Source: Chamaelirium japonicum (Eukaryota; Streptophyta; Magnoliopsida; Liliales; Melanthiaceae). Taken from it: a stretch of DNA of 64,000 nt. Numbering within the stretch: the stretch's first letter is position 1; each line of letters starts with the position of its first letter. The notes under the pieces are model-generated. The model saw only the letters and a program-made list of their open reading frames with translations, did no database searches and was not told where the DNA came from. Below, one piece after another: positions 12,750 to 26,600 of the stretch. The stretch spans positions 37,229,526 through 37,293,525 of the forward strand of contig OX393553.1 in assembly GCA_947650365.1 (NCBI GenBank), given 5' to 3'. Made by a program: the position numbers and the translations under genes.

Positions 12750-13005
12750 TGCAATCCGACTCGACCCACCAACTTGCGCTATCCCAAGTTTAATCCGTGC
12801 TTGAAATTTTTTTCTTAGGCTGGCCTTGGGTTGGGAAGCGTAGGTTGAAGGTCGGGTTGGGTTGCAGGTTGAGGATTCTACAACTTGGGTTGCACCGTTA
12901 GGCCGAAACATTTAACAAGTACAAGTCTTATAAAAAGTAACTCCGGTTCAACGAGGTTGGACCCATCCGGTTCGGCCCAGCTCCACGACCTGCTCATGCC
13001 TAAAG
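12750..13005. mobile_element. MITE remnant immediately upstream of the DUF2301-type gene
   Basis: GGTTGGG/CCCAACC-type alternation and an end resembling TAGGCATGAGCAGGTCGTGG (reverse complement, finishing near 13005) mark a hAT-type MITE remnant. It ends about 90 bp before the start codon at 13094, so it is part of the promoter or 5' UTR. Confidence 0.35.
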
Positions 13006-13093
13006 CGATAAAACGAAGGGGCACATAAAACGCGGGGATGGCGATGTTACTGGCAGGCAACCATCGAACCTCCGATACACACCCCCAGTAACC

Positions 13094-13441
13094 ATGGCGC
13101 TCGTATCCCCGGCCCTCTGCGCTCCGACCGCCCCTCCACGGCCCAAAAGATCGCCGGTTAGCTCCCGCACCTCCTCCCGTCGTGGAGAAATCGCCTCCCC
13201 GAGCTGTAAATCAGCAAGCTCACCATCTTCTCCCCTCTCTTCTGCTCGGAGGTTTTCCGCGCATTCTGCATCCACTCCCTCTCCTCTCTCCCCTCTGAAT
13301 GCCTCAGAATCTAGGGTTTCGGGCCGGATCGGACCCGTGAGGTGCGAGGCTCTCGGGGAGGGATCCCAGCAATCCTTGGATCCGACGGTCTATCAAGGGG
13401 TCTACGGCCCATGGTCGGTCGAGCCGACCGACGTTCGCGAG
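13094..13441 (+). CDS. DUF2301-type gene, exon 1 (transit peptide)
   Basis: 116 codons ending GTTCGCGAG before donor GTACCA, phase 0. It encodes the transit peptide and the YQGVYGPWSVEP motif that precedes the membrane domain. Confidence 0.9.
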
Positions 13442-16400
13442 GTACCACCGGGTGCATAGCAATGTTTGTTGATCTCTACGATCTTTCCTTTTTGTTTGTT
13501 TCATTTGTTTTCTTGTTCAATAATGTAGTGTTTAAATTGCGTAATTAGTGTGGATCACCTTCTTCACTTTCGATGGAAAGTGGATTTGGAGGAAGTTTTT
13601 TCAGAGCAAGAGGAAGAAGTGGGAATCGATTTGCAAAAATCGATTGACGATAACGACAGCAATAACGATACTTAAATCACTGTTTAGAAGTAGTGGATTT
13701 CTTGTGAAAATCTCGTACAACTTTAACAACATGGTTAAAAAAACCAGCTGATACCCGTATGTGCGGTTTTGACCAGGATTGTACTGATACGACCTCTGAT
13801 CCCGATACCCAGTCGGTGCCACTAGTACGTATTGGTCCGTACCGGTCAGTAACTTTACGAACCAATACCTACAAGTCTTGGTGATTTTTTTTGTTGTTTT
13901 TTTCTTTTAAATAAGTCACAACCGGACTGGTCGGTACTTACTGGTCCGGGGCAACCAATACCTTAATTTCAAAGCTTGCTGAACTGTGATCAGGTCCCAA
14001 ACCGGATGTTATTATTGTATGCACTCGATCACATGGTCTAAGCCCGTCAAAATGTACCAAACTACTATATGGTTATTCAAAACTCTTAGTTTAGTACTCG
14101 TCAGTCGCTGCACGTAAGAATTCAAGTCTATCCTAACAGTTTTGTTTTTCAAGGATGAATTCCCTTAGACAACACGTCTAGTTGTACTAAATATCCATCG
14201 AACTGGTGGAAGATCTCATCTGACATGGTGATAAATACTATTTCAGTGTTATGCCACTACATTCATATGGTAGCCAACTTAGAAGCTCTTCGAAGCATTC
14301 TGCTACAAGCCTAGGAAGGACAGTTATAGGATGGACCTTCAGTTTTTCCATGATTAGCAGACGAACTTATCTGATTGTCATAAATGCTCTGCATTTAAAG
14401 GGAGTTTAGCATGATTGAAATTATTACTTATGTTTAATTTTTAATAAATTTTATTTCTGTTTTTTAGCTCTTAGATTTATTTTTGATCCTTACTAATTTT
14501 TTATTCTTTGCAAATCTTGTAGATCCATATCTCTGATTAAGCAATGTCCACAACTTTACGTTATAACCAGAGACCTGGGTGTTCAATTTAGTCTTTTTGT
14601 ACATGTTTTGGAGTGACTCGATGAGACTTATTGATGTGGGAGCATCTGCACCACCCTTGCATCTCGCCGCACCAGTAGACTGCCTCTGTCATTTGGACAT
14701 CCTAGCACGCATCTCAAAGAGCAAATTCAACATAAAATAATTAATTTTCGGATTAATTATTAGGGGTAATTTAAATTATGGTTTTTTTTTCTCTTTATTT
14801 ACTTTCTAATTTCGTATGACTATTTATGGGTAATTTTAAAATAGGGGGTATGATTGATTAGGAAGTTAATTAGGTGAGATTTGGTTTTAAATTCAAAAGA
14901 TTGTGAGCCCACGTTATTGGGGACGACAATTATCTTGTTTTGGTTATTTAAGGAGGGTCTATCTTCTTTTTTAAGAAGCGAATTATGATGAATGAATGAG
15001 AGTTTTCAGTTTCCCGCGATAGAAATCCCTCTCCTTCTCCCCCCTTGGTTTATCCGCGTGAGAGACGTTCGGTTTCTCCCTCCCTTCGTCTGTGCGTGAA
15101 GCAACCTCTTCCTCCTCCTCTTTGTGTGTTTCTCTATCTATTAGCAAAGGCGACGATCCCGTTCTGCATAAAATTTGGTATCAACGCTTTTCTTGGCGGA
15201 CTCTGTTTCGTTAGGCGATCCACATCATCGTCTCCTTCACCGCCATCTCCGTGTTCAATGTCCTAGCAACATCCTCGTCATTTGAAGTCGTGGGGCCCGC
15301 TCCACCTCATTTCTCCGGTTAGCGAAGGAAGACCCAAGTCACCCAATAGCTCGCTTTGTTTGTGGAAAAAAAGAGAGTTGTTGTTCATAATAAAAAAAAA
15401 ATGGTAAAAGAAGGGCATACCTGTAGCCGTCACCGTGCTACCCTCTCCTCTTCTTTGTTATCATATGCCAAGAGGAAACAGGAAAAAAATCTCATACCTA
15501 ATGGCTGCCTCTTCAATCCGCATCCCTCTCGTACTATTTTCTTCCACTTGTAGCCAAGAGACAAAGAAACCCTAGCCCAAGTTTACCCTTTTACCCTCCA
15601 CTTTTTATGCTTTATCCTATTAAACCTATCTACCTAAAACCTTCAAATTCAGATCCGAGGGCTCAAAATCAATTCCTTAGTTGAGCATGTATCCAGTTAC
15701 AACTAAAGTCTAGATCCAACTCAAATTCGGATCCAAACCCGAATAGCCTAACCGACCCGACAACTTTGTGGGGTCGTATCTTTTGATTTGTTCATAGGAT
15801 TTGGTCGGGCCAAATACCAAACATTAACGGTTTTTCGAGGTCCAGTCATCTTAGCACTCCAGAATTATGACTCCGCACATGGCTGCGATGTCTAATTGTT
15901 GTGATAGGTCCCACTGTAATCCTTACTCTTCATTGTCATACCATAGTCATTACTATTCACCTAAGCATCTCGATCATCATCTACTATATGCAAAAAATTA
16001 TGGTCCTCATGCATCCCATCGTACTATCCCCTACTCCGATGTCTTCAACCTAACAAAGTATGAGCGTTATGTCCTCATACCTCCCACCCCTCTGGCGGAG
16101 CTTTATTCGTCACGCATTCGTGAGCGGGCTTATGCTCTCAACGTGTCCGCTGAGCCCTTTCTCCAGTGGTTCCTCCTGCTCAGTATCATCTGTTCAGGCT
16201 ATCATGAAAATTATGAGCGTGCTCATCATGTGTTGGACATCATTGAGTATATGCTCCAAGTGAAGCAATGAGAGAACAAGCAAGCAGAACACCAATAATG
16301 GCAGGATCGGTTCCAAGCTTTGCTCAGAGGCCTTGAATATCAGTGCGCATCTCTACCACCAACTGTGCTTTCTGTGGATCTCGTGCCACATGTCCAGCCT

Positions 16401-19400
16401 CTACATCCAGCAGAGGCACGAGGGGTACTTGTACCGCCGATTGAGCTCCCACCTTCAGTGATACTGTCACTCTGTCAGTAGAGTCCCCATCTACAGCAGA
16501 GTTGCCACCCACAGTTGTCTCCAGTGGGTTAGTCCTACGTCATCAGGTTGACTTCATCGGGAGTCGGGACTGACCGCATGCTAGCAGTTACAATTATCTT
16601 CCAGCACTACTTGGGGTATATTCGTGCATGATCATGTCATCAGCATTGGGCAGCTTTTCTCCGATTCTCGGCTCCAGTTTGACAACCGCAACCTGCTCTC
16701 ATAAGACCTGGGAGAAAATTACAAGATTGTATGACATCTTCTGAGCCTCCACCATCAATTGCTAAACTCGATGTCGAGTTCTTTCACAGCCAGGGGGTAT
16801 GATGCGGGAGCATCTGCACCACCCGTACATATCGCCGCACCAGCGAACCACCTCTGTCATCTGGCCAGCCTAGCATGTATCTCAAAGCGGGAATTCAAAA
16901 TAAAATAATTAACTTTTGGATTAATTATTAGGGGTAATTTAAATTAGGATTTTTTTTCTTTATTTACTTTCTAATTTTGGATGGCTATTTATGGGTAAAT
17001 TTAAAATAGGGGATATGATTGATTAGGAAGTTAATTAGGTGAGATTTGGTTTTAAATTCAACAGATTGTGAGCCCACATTATAAGGGACGACAATTATCT
17101 TGTTTTGGTTATTTAAGGAGGGCCAATCTCCTATTGTAAGCAGCGAATTATGATGAATGAATGGGAGTTTTCAGTTTCCCGCGATGAGAATCCCTCCCCT
17201 TCTCTCCCCTCGGTTCATCCGCGTGAGAGACGTTCGGCTTCTCCCTCTCTTCGTCTGTGCGTGAAGCAACCCTCTCCCTCCCCCTCTTTGTGTGTTTGTC
17301 TATCTATTAGTAAAGACGATGATCCCGTCCAGCATCACTTATCATTTGGATATGTTACGGACACCAAGAATTTCCATTTTAACTAAGTTATCATTGCCTG
17401 AAATTGTTGGAAAGGATTACATTAGAGACATTTACTGTAATAATAAGAATTTCCATTTTAACCATTCTTTTGCTTATTAACACTGATTTAGAGGATCTTT
17501 AGGAATTTTGTCTTTTTCGTAGGTCTCAAGTTAACACCAAGTAGATGGGATATGGCTTGATGGTTATGGTTATGGTATGGACCCTTGGTAGGTCTCAAGT
17601 TATGTTTTCTTGTCATCATGTAAGTTCCAAGTCTTTTTAAGTAGGAGATCTAGTGGTGTATGGTGTTTCTTGATGATTAATGAAATTGGTGTTACTTAAT
17701 TTTCTTCTTCCCTTTCTATTCCCTTGTAGTCTTTATTTTCTTTGGTTGGGTTGGAGGTTCGCCTCAAGTTGTTTGTGCCGTGTGATTAGATCGACGGATC
17801 TAGTGACACTGTAATGTTTATGTCATTACCCTCGAACTGCAAGTTGTTTGATACTTATGAGCTGGTCCAGGTTGTTTGTCTTTAGATTCGGTTACCATTC
17901 ATACGAGATCAATTATTATTTTATTTGTCATTTCGTTTTAGTAAGAAGATTGCACTCAGGGTTTTAAATCTCGGCCGATACCGGTACGTACCGGCCGGTA
18001 CGTACCGGTTTTGGCCGGTTCGAGACCGGTACTGCATCCGATCCCGATACCTGGCCCGTATCGGCCGGTACCGGTACGTACCGGTCCGTATCGGCCGGTT
18101 CAGGCCGGTACAGGCCGGTACCGGCCGGTACGGACCGGTACCGACTGGTTAAATTTTTTTTTTTTTTGGGTTTTTTGGGTTTTTTTTAGATTTTTTTTCT
18201 CAACCGGTATCGGTCCGTACCGGCCGGTACCGGTACGTACCGGCCGGTACATACCGGTTCGGGGCCGACCGATACCGCGACCGATACCGTGATTTTAAAC
18301 CTTGATTGCACTGTGATAATAATCACGTGGTGGATTTTAATATCAGGTAAAGGATTTTATTATGAAATTTGCTTTATGTGCATTAATAATAGCCAACCAT
18401 AATAGTGATATTTGCCTTATATACCGCTCATTTAACAAGTAAGCGACACTGTATCCAAAATATATAAGAGTAAACAATAATACATGCTACAATGCCGGTA
18501 TATGAAACTCTAAAAAAAATGCTGGTATATGGATTATGACTGTTTTTGGCCAATTATCACAATAATAAGTATTCTATGTAAGAATTTGCATAAAGGTTAT
18601 CTTCATTTCAAGATTTTGTCGTGTATTCTGCATTTACCTTTTGAAGTTTTACCTGATCACTTTAAAAACTTTCTTACAGGTGATCTTATATAGGTGTGGA
18701 CTAGTAACAGCTGCTGCATCATTCGTAATTGCTGCTTCTGTTGCTCTTCTTCCTGATGGCAATATCTTGGGGGATATTATCAAGCACGATATTGACTTCT
18801 TGTATGCTGTTGGAGCAGGAGGGCTAGGATTATCATTGTTCTTGATTCATATTTACGTCACTCCTATTAAACGCTTCCTTCAAGCATTATGGGTAATCGG
18901 TGTTTTTGGATCTGTTGGAACATATATCTCCCTTGTTCGACCTCTTGATGAGAGCTTGATACAGTATGTCATAGATAACCCAGTTGCTGTATGGTTTGTT
19001 GGGCCTCTCTTTGCAGCATTGACTGGTCTTGTCTTTAAAGAAGGTATATACCATAGCTTTTATATATAATTACCTTCCAAGATATGGTAGTCTTTATCCA
19101 GAGTTATATACATTTTATTGTGATTGACTTCTTTATCTACCTCTAAGACCATAATATTATGTATAAGTTGGATGACAATTGTTTTTTCCCGCTCTTTTTC
19201 TTTTGGGGTCCGGGTTGGGGATGGGGGGGTGAGAGGTATGCTATTCTTGTTTACTATTACCCGCCTTATAGGGAAAACCTGTAATTTTTCTTTTAGTTAA
19301 TGTGATGGTTATTAAAGTTCTAAATTCTTTATTCAAGTAACTTTGTAGCTTTCATTTCTATGAACTAGGAATAATAGGACCTAAGCAACATGCCATAATC

Positions 19401-20588
19401 CATATATTTGTAGTTGAATTTAATAATACTTCTCAATTCAGTCCTTTTGAGGCATGCATTCTCTCTATGTCAGCCTTTTCTTTATGATCCGTTTGACACA
19501 AGTTGGAGCCTCAAAGGTCTACACCTTTATTCCCCATGAATTGAATGAGATTCATATAAAGAGAGAGATGAGTCACTGGTACTAATCACTTTGAAATGAT
19601 TATAGCCTATAATGAGAATGGACACCTCATTAGGTAAGCTGTTGTATCATTGATTCCCATGATGGGATAGTACGTCTCTTACTAATGGAATGGTTGATTC
19701 CAGGTCAATGTGCTAGTGCATGAGATACATTGATAGATCATGAGTAACCCAATAATGATTGTATACTGTCATGTTTATTAGGGTTCTCAATACTTATACA
19801 GTTGGCATACTCTTAATCCGGAGAGACTAGTAAACCTCGACCTTGAGCTCAATCGCTTTGATTTATTAATCAGTGAGGTCCTATGGATCAACATCTGGAT
19901 ATCTTGGCTGATTTAGTCTATGTATCAAGGAACCCTAGATCTCAAGATAGAATCCACCCTTCGATGAGGAGTTAATATCCTCATTATCTGATCACGGTTT
20001 TGATCATTGATAATCTGCACAGTCATCATCAGTGAATGATTCACTAGGATGCAAGATGATCAAGTGGGTGTGATTAAGTCTAATGGAATAAAAGAAGCAG
20101 CATTGATTTTTTGGACAGCTCACCTTGCGTGAACCAATGGTGACTATGGAATATGGATATATATTGGTGGAGGGTTATAATTGTAAATATATAAGATTAG
20201 GATTGTTTTTGTAATTGGAGTGTGATCATCATCATGTTGTGGGATTTATGATGACTAACTCGGGCTCGGATCACGACTAAAAGAGTTTTGGTCGGTGTGG
20301 TCGAGACCAAGTTGGAGTGAATTTACCAGACCCTGAGTGATCCTAATCCTAGTCAATGATAACTCATAGATGATCTATTGATCGTGATGAGAGGCCTAGA
20401 TTATGTGTATGAGATATGCATAATTTACTATTTGTACCCGTAATGTGCATGTGACATATGAAGGTGGGGTACATATTGGTAAAAGAGGAATGAGAATATC
20501 AATGGGATGAGATCCTATTCAAATTCGATTTCAAATTCAAAACACACAAAAGTGATAAGGATGAGGAGGGTGTGGGAGGGATTTAGAA

Positions 20589-20625
<37 letters not shown>

Positions 20626-23600
20626 CCATCTGTGAGAGGGGAGAGGAGGAAACCTCTGCCCCTCCCCATCTTGGGAAAACCATGAGCAGGGGGGAGGCTT
20701 ATTTTGGTTATAGATAAATGAGGGGGAGGGGATTTCAGGTGGATTGAGCTCTCATACTTCCTCATGTGGATTTGGATTTGAACGATGCATAATTTAATTC
20801 GTCGAAGAACACTTGAGGAAAAATAAGGGTTTCTTTTACCAAAATTCAGATTTGTGATTTCTCTCCCAAAAATCCCTTTTAATGAGATTAGGGTTTCATA
20901 GAAGACGCATAGGAGCCATTAGATCAAGCAGAGGGACCCCGTGTTATGAAGGGGATGGATAAGGCTCCATGAGGCTAAACAGGCTGAAAGGCTTCCGTTT
21001 TAGTATAGTGTTGCATATCAACCCGTGTTATGCAAGGGATGGATACTATGGGTATGTTGCCGCTCATGAGATTTGGTCTTACGAAGGGGTCTCCATAGCC
21101 GTCCGATGGCATGAATTGCACTTGACCCCAAGTTTGTGCTCATTGCTTCATTTTCTTGTCAGAAGAGGGATCCACGTGGCACCATACAGCCCAAAATGTG
21201 GTGGCACCCATTTGATAGTTTTTCGTTTTATATATTAGTGTTAGATAAATAGGTGGCAGCTCCGATCCTTATTTTAATTATTGTTTTCCTCTCTAGGGGG
21301 AGGTTCCACATGGCACCAATTATATTATAGTATTGGCCAGTAAGAAACCCGGGTAATGCCCGAATGAAGTTGATGCATGCCATTTAGCACAGACGACATC
21401 ACAGCCATCCAAAAAAGTGTGCAATCTAGACGATTCGCTCATCCATGTTGATTTACTTGTTAGAGAGAGAAAGAGAGATAATACTAATGATTTTTCTAAT
21501 TAACATCAAATGACCATTAAATACCATTGAATGGGTATTTATCATCTTTATAGTAGGTTTTTAATAGGATTTATGGGAGAGAGCCACATTCACACACGGG
21601 AGAAGGATTCTGGCTCTTCAAAAATGGTCCACGTGTTGAGGGCTCCATTTTAGTATTAGATATTAAATTATATTAGATCTATGCTACAATATAAGGCGGA
21701 ATTTAATTTATTTTTTTTTTAGATTTTCCCATGTAGCCTAAGTTGCTTGTATTAAGTGTCCGATGTTATCGGAGCCGTCCATGGAGGGTATAGCTGGTTC
21801 CTTTTTTTTGAGTGGTAAATTAATATATTAAAACAAGAAGGGGAGTTACAGACCACAGCTTAACTCAGGACGAGCAAGCAGAAACAAAGGCAAAAGCTCT
21901 AACAAATGAGCAACAGACATGCTCATCAAGTGAGCAACACAGACCAAACAACTGATGAAGCCATGATAGCATGCTAAGCACTTGCTTCTCTGGCTAGCAA
22001 ACAAACACTCACCAAGAGTAGCACAAAGTCAAGCCAAATCAAGAAGAGGTAAAGAGGCGAGGAAGATTCGTCGAAGAAGGTTTTCTCGATTCTGCGATTC
22101 CGCAAATAACACTCGAGGAAAATAAGGGTTTCTTTCACCAAAATTCAGATCTGCGATTTCTCTCCCAAAAATCCCTTTTAATGAGATTAGGGTTTCATAG
22201 AAGACGCATAGGAGCCGTTGGATCAAGCAGAGGGACCTCGAATCTATCCCGTCCAAAGAAGGAAAGGAAAGAGAGAGAGGGAGAGAGAACGGACCGGACG
22301 GATGGGCCGTCCGCTCCTGCCCGCGAGCACACATCCCGAGGAGAACGTGCCGAAGAAAGGAGAGTGTGCAGCTAGGGTTAGGGTTTCTGGGTTCTCTTGG
22401 CCTCCTTTTGATCCCATCCATCCATCCTGGAGGATTTTTAATCACGTCTATTGATCGCGACTTAAAGTCCTTTTAATCTCATCCCTTGATGAGACCCATC
22501 CGATGATGCCTATTTATTTTATTAATTAGCCACTTAGCAAAGTTGGTGCGAACACAACTCTCGCACCTGAGTTAGCTTACAATAGAAACGATCATAACTT
22601 TTGATCCATACATCCGATCGACATGAAACAAAAATGAAAGAGCAATAAATGAACTAATTATTTTTCTGATCAGCTGCATCGATTTCCGTGCACAACTGAA
22701 AACAACAATCAGCTTTTCTGCATGCATCAATTACTATATACAAGAATTCCACGTTGAGTAGGACTCATATAATTAATTAGGAACCCTTTTTGAACTATGA
22801 ATCCTGATTCCTAATTGTGGATTCTAGGGAACCCCTTCTTTGTCTTGCTCCTTGATCATTTGTGATGGATGACTACAACTTCAGCAACACTAGCTGCGAA
22901 AACCCAAACTGTTGCTCGAGCTACTCTAGAATTACATATCTGATGACTCTGAAGTCTGAAAATAACATAAGAGCTACCAAATTACTAGTCTAGCTACACA
23001 CAGTATATGAGGGCGGCCTCAAACACATTTCAAGTTCATAAAAGAGAAGGTACCATGGAAGGCTTTGTGGGTGTGTGCTTGTGCGCGTGTTTGCATACAT
23101 GCGTCCATAAGTGTGCGTGCATGTGTTTACTTGAAGGGAGTTTCCATTTAGCGCGACCTAGATAAGAATCAATTGTGAAGTAGGAGTGGTAAAGCTAGTC
23201 CCATATAATTGATATTCTTGTTTTTGCCTTTGTAACCCCATTTCATTTGGAAGCAAAATCTCTTCAACCGACATGATTGGATCGGTTGACGGATTTGTAA
23301 ATTTAAAACCGGCCTAAACCGAACCGAACCGAACCAACATATGCATATATACATATAATATTCATTAAATATACCATATGTCCTCATATGCCCTTGCTAC
23401 TGACAACCTTTGCAATACTATCGGATGATTCACAATCAGTTAAACATCTTATTTAGGCGAAATGATTTGACAACAATTATTATTTTTTAAGTAGAAACTA
23501 GGTCCTAATAGAAGAAAAAAAAATCCCAATAAGCATATGAGCCAAATCCCAAATCGATCATCCAATCCAATCCAAACCAACTTTAATTGGATTGGTGATG

Positions 23601-26600
23601 CAGACATCTACATCGAGCCGAGCCCACGGCGCTTGTACCAGCACAGGAGGCGCCATCTGAGCTTGTGGTTGTGATCGGCTAAGAAGAGCCCACCCCAGTT
23701 ATTTGCATTTATTTTGTCTTTTAGTATTTCCTGCTTTGAGTTTAGTCCCACCTCGCCTGCCGGCTATCTGGGTTAGTTATTGTAAGCCTATATAAAGGCT
23801 CCTCTTTGTTCCTTTGTAGGCACTGAATAATAAAATAAAATTTTTGGTTTCCTCCACTTTGTATTGAGAGACTAAGGGCAAGGCGTGTGAAACCCTAACC
23901 CTAACCCTAACCCTAAGCCTAGGTGTGTGAAACCCTAGGTCAGAACTAGAGGTGTGAAACCCTAGTCTGTTTTACCTCCCATCTTCCCATCAGCTCTCTT
24001 CTCCGTCTCTCATCTCTCCCCTTTCTCTCCGTCCACACCCCAGTGCCACCCACCCCTCCTCCCTGCACGCTGCTCGCGCCCGCCAACAACCCGATCCCCC
24101 CCCCCACTCCTCCCGAGCCCCATCCCTCCTCCCCTCTCCCTGCGCCCCAGCCCCCTCCCCTCCCCGCGCTACAGCCTCGACCGACCCCTCCTCTTCCCTG
24201 CCCTGTAGTCCGCCCCCAAACCCGACCTCACCCCTCCATTTCCTTGCCCCGCGCCCAGTCATCGGCCCACCTCCTCCTTTCCCTTCCCCCCCTGTCCCAG
24301 CCCGACCCCGACCCCCGCCTCCCCTCCCCACAGCCCACGTCCAGACCCGCCGCCCCTCCTCCTCGCGACCCGCGCCCAACCACCCCGCCTCCCTCTCCAC
24401 CTTCCGTCTCCCTCTTCCTTGCGGCTCGTGCCTGACCACCCCTGCCTCCTCTCCTCTGCCCAACCCGCACCACCCCGACTCCTCTGTAGTCTCGCGCCCC
24501 CCGCACCACCCCGACTCCTCTGTAGTCTCGCGCCCCTCTAACCTCCCCTTTGCCCATCCCTTTTCCCTCAGTCTCGCAACCAACCCCAACCCAACCCGAT
24601 CCCACTCTGTTCCAAACCCGTGACCCCGATTCCATCATCCTCGGTTGACCCGGACGCTAATCACGGGTTCGATTGAGGGCGCTAACGGCTGACCCGGACG
24701 CTGATCACGGGTTCGATTGAGGGCGCTGACGGCTGATCCGGACGCTGATCACGGGTTCGATTGAGGATGCTGACGTCTCCCCGGATATTTGATCACCATT
24801 TTCGGAGTTCCTGCTCGATTCGGGTTCCTGAGACCAAGCGTGATCCTCAGTAGATACGTCTCTTCCTAGTAGGGTATTCCCGGTAATTCTATTAATCGGG
24901 TCTCCAGCATCTTATCTGTGCTGACTGCTGTCCACCATCGTGAGGTTGTGCATCCCCACCTGCCTGTTAAGTTCATTAGTTCTCGATATTGCGAGACGGA
25001 CTTTTGCCGCTTAATTTAAGCATTGTTTATTTTAATTCTTGGAACCAAGACCGAACTGCCCGATGCTAGTAGTTTTCTTTTAAAACCCATTATTCCCTAC
25101 TGATAGCTTGAACTTAAATTTCCTGCCTGAAACTTTTAATTTATAATGAACACCGCTAGTACAATTGAACTACTGATTTTCTGTTCACCTGCATCGTTTT
25201 GCATCATTTTGGTATCAAAGCATGGTCGTAGCTAGATCATTCGCATTCCGCACCTGGTCCCGTATCTTGCATTCATCTGGTTAGTTCTTGTGCATTAAGG
25301 TAATATAAAAAAAAAATTTGCATCATTTTGTGGATTGTCATTGCATGCCAACCCGTAGGGGTAGGCCATACCTATTAGGAGAGTTGAGTAAGTCTGACAG
25401 TTGCAATATGGATCCCGAGGCACTGACTAAGGCACTTGTCGAGTTAGCTCAAAGTATAGCAGCGATCAAGGTTCGAAATCTCCATTTCGGTGGAAATTTT
25501 GACCTTCTGGATATGGAAATATTTCGTGGAAATATTTCGACAGTGTGGAAATATTGCATTTTTACAGAAATGGTGGAAATATTGCTTTTTCGAAGGAATT
25601 TTTTAATGAAACTCTAGATAGTCATAAATCAAGCATAGATACACACTTTGGAACACTCAAATAATATTTCTACCCTGTTTAGGGGGGTAGAACTTCACAT
25701 ATCATGTATTCTATGCAGGCGCTGCTGATTTTTATGCACACTGTACAGATACATCTCACTCGGGGGTTTAAAGATATGATATCCAAAGTCCAAACAACGC
25801 AAAATGATATTTAATAATATTGATTAACTTACATGAACAATTATAAGTTTATAACTAAGCTGGAATAATATATATACATTATTTTCATCACGAAGAAGTA
25901 AAAATAATCATTCATCATCACTTGTCCATGTAATGACATCATTATCAGTATTTTCTTCTTCACTCGTAGTCCATGTAGGTACATCATCATCATCCCTTGC
26001 CGGACCAGCTCCACTACCGCTTGCACTGGCATCATGAGCAAACTGTGTCGGCATCCATCCTCTCTCAGCTCGCTCCCGCTGAGAGTGTCTCGAATCTAAG
26101 ACCGCCTGTCGAAACTGAGCCTTCTCCTCTTCTGTCTCAATATCTAGCGGGTACTCGATATCATCTGAATGACTCCTTGTTGATAGAGTGTTGGTATGTC
26201 GGGAGTCTCGGGACTTCTCGATCCGTCCCTTCTTGGGTTGCCTAGGGGTTCGATGTTGAACTCCTTTGTCTCCGCTTCTCAATAGATTGCGCATGAATAC
26301 TCTGACTTCAAGCGGAGCCTTCAAACACTCTGCTACATCGGGGAAACAGCCGGCGATGTGCTGTTTCAATCGTGTAACACCTCCACTTCCGATCTGTTTG
26401 CCACAATATGCACACTGTGACTTCTGTTTCTTTGTGTCCAAGGGAAAACCGTGCTGCCACCCTATGTCTTTTAACCCAGAATCTCTATGCGGAGGAGGTT
26501 GGGAGGCCATCTGTAAATGATAATAATTAATAAGTAATATTGAACTATAAAAGAAGTCTAAACTGATGAACGAGTGAACGACTAGCCATCTTATAAGAAT

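Larger units (their letters stand above)
23596..25206 (+). repeat. Left LTR of the Ty3 element
   Basis: 1.6-kb LTR with a TATATAAA box at 23789-23796, a CCCTAA array near 23893-23918, a C-rich segment at 24030-24620 and a triple 47-bp repeat at 24649-24776. Ends CATCA before the primer site. Confidence 0.9.

Noticed and set aside
13094-13459. A separate small 121-codon gene
   Set aside because: The frame is exon 1 of the DUF2301-type gene; the last five codons before its stop are read-through into the intron after donor GTACCA.
15867-16271. 134-codon frame inside the LTR element at 14.6-17.3 kb
   Set aside because: No recognisable gag or other motif, and a second overlapping frame is equally long; not supported as a gene.
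23990-24638. Two long Gly/Arg- or Pro-rich reading frames (also 38687-39395)
   Set aside because: They fall in the C-rich part of the Ty3 LTRs; composition alone keeps frames open.
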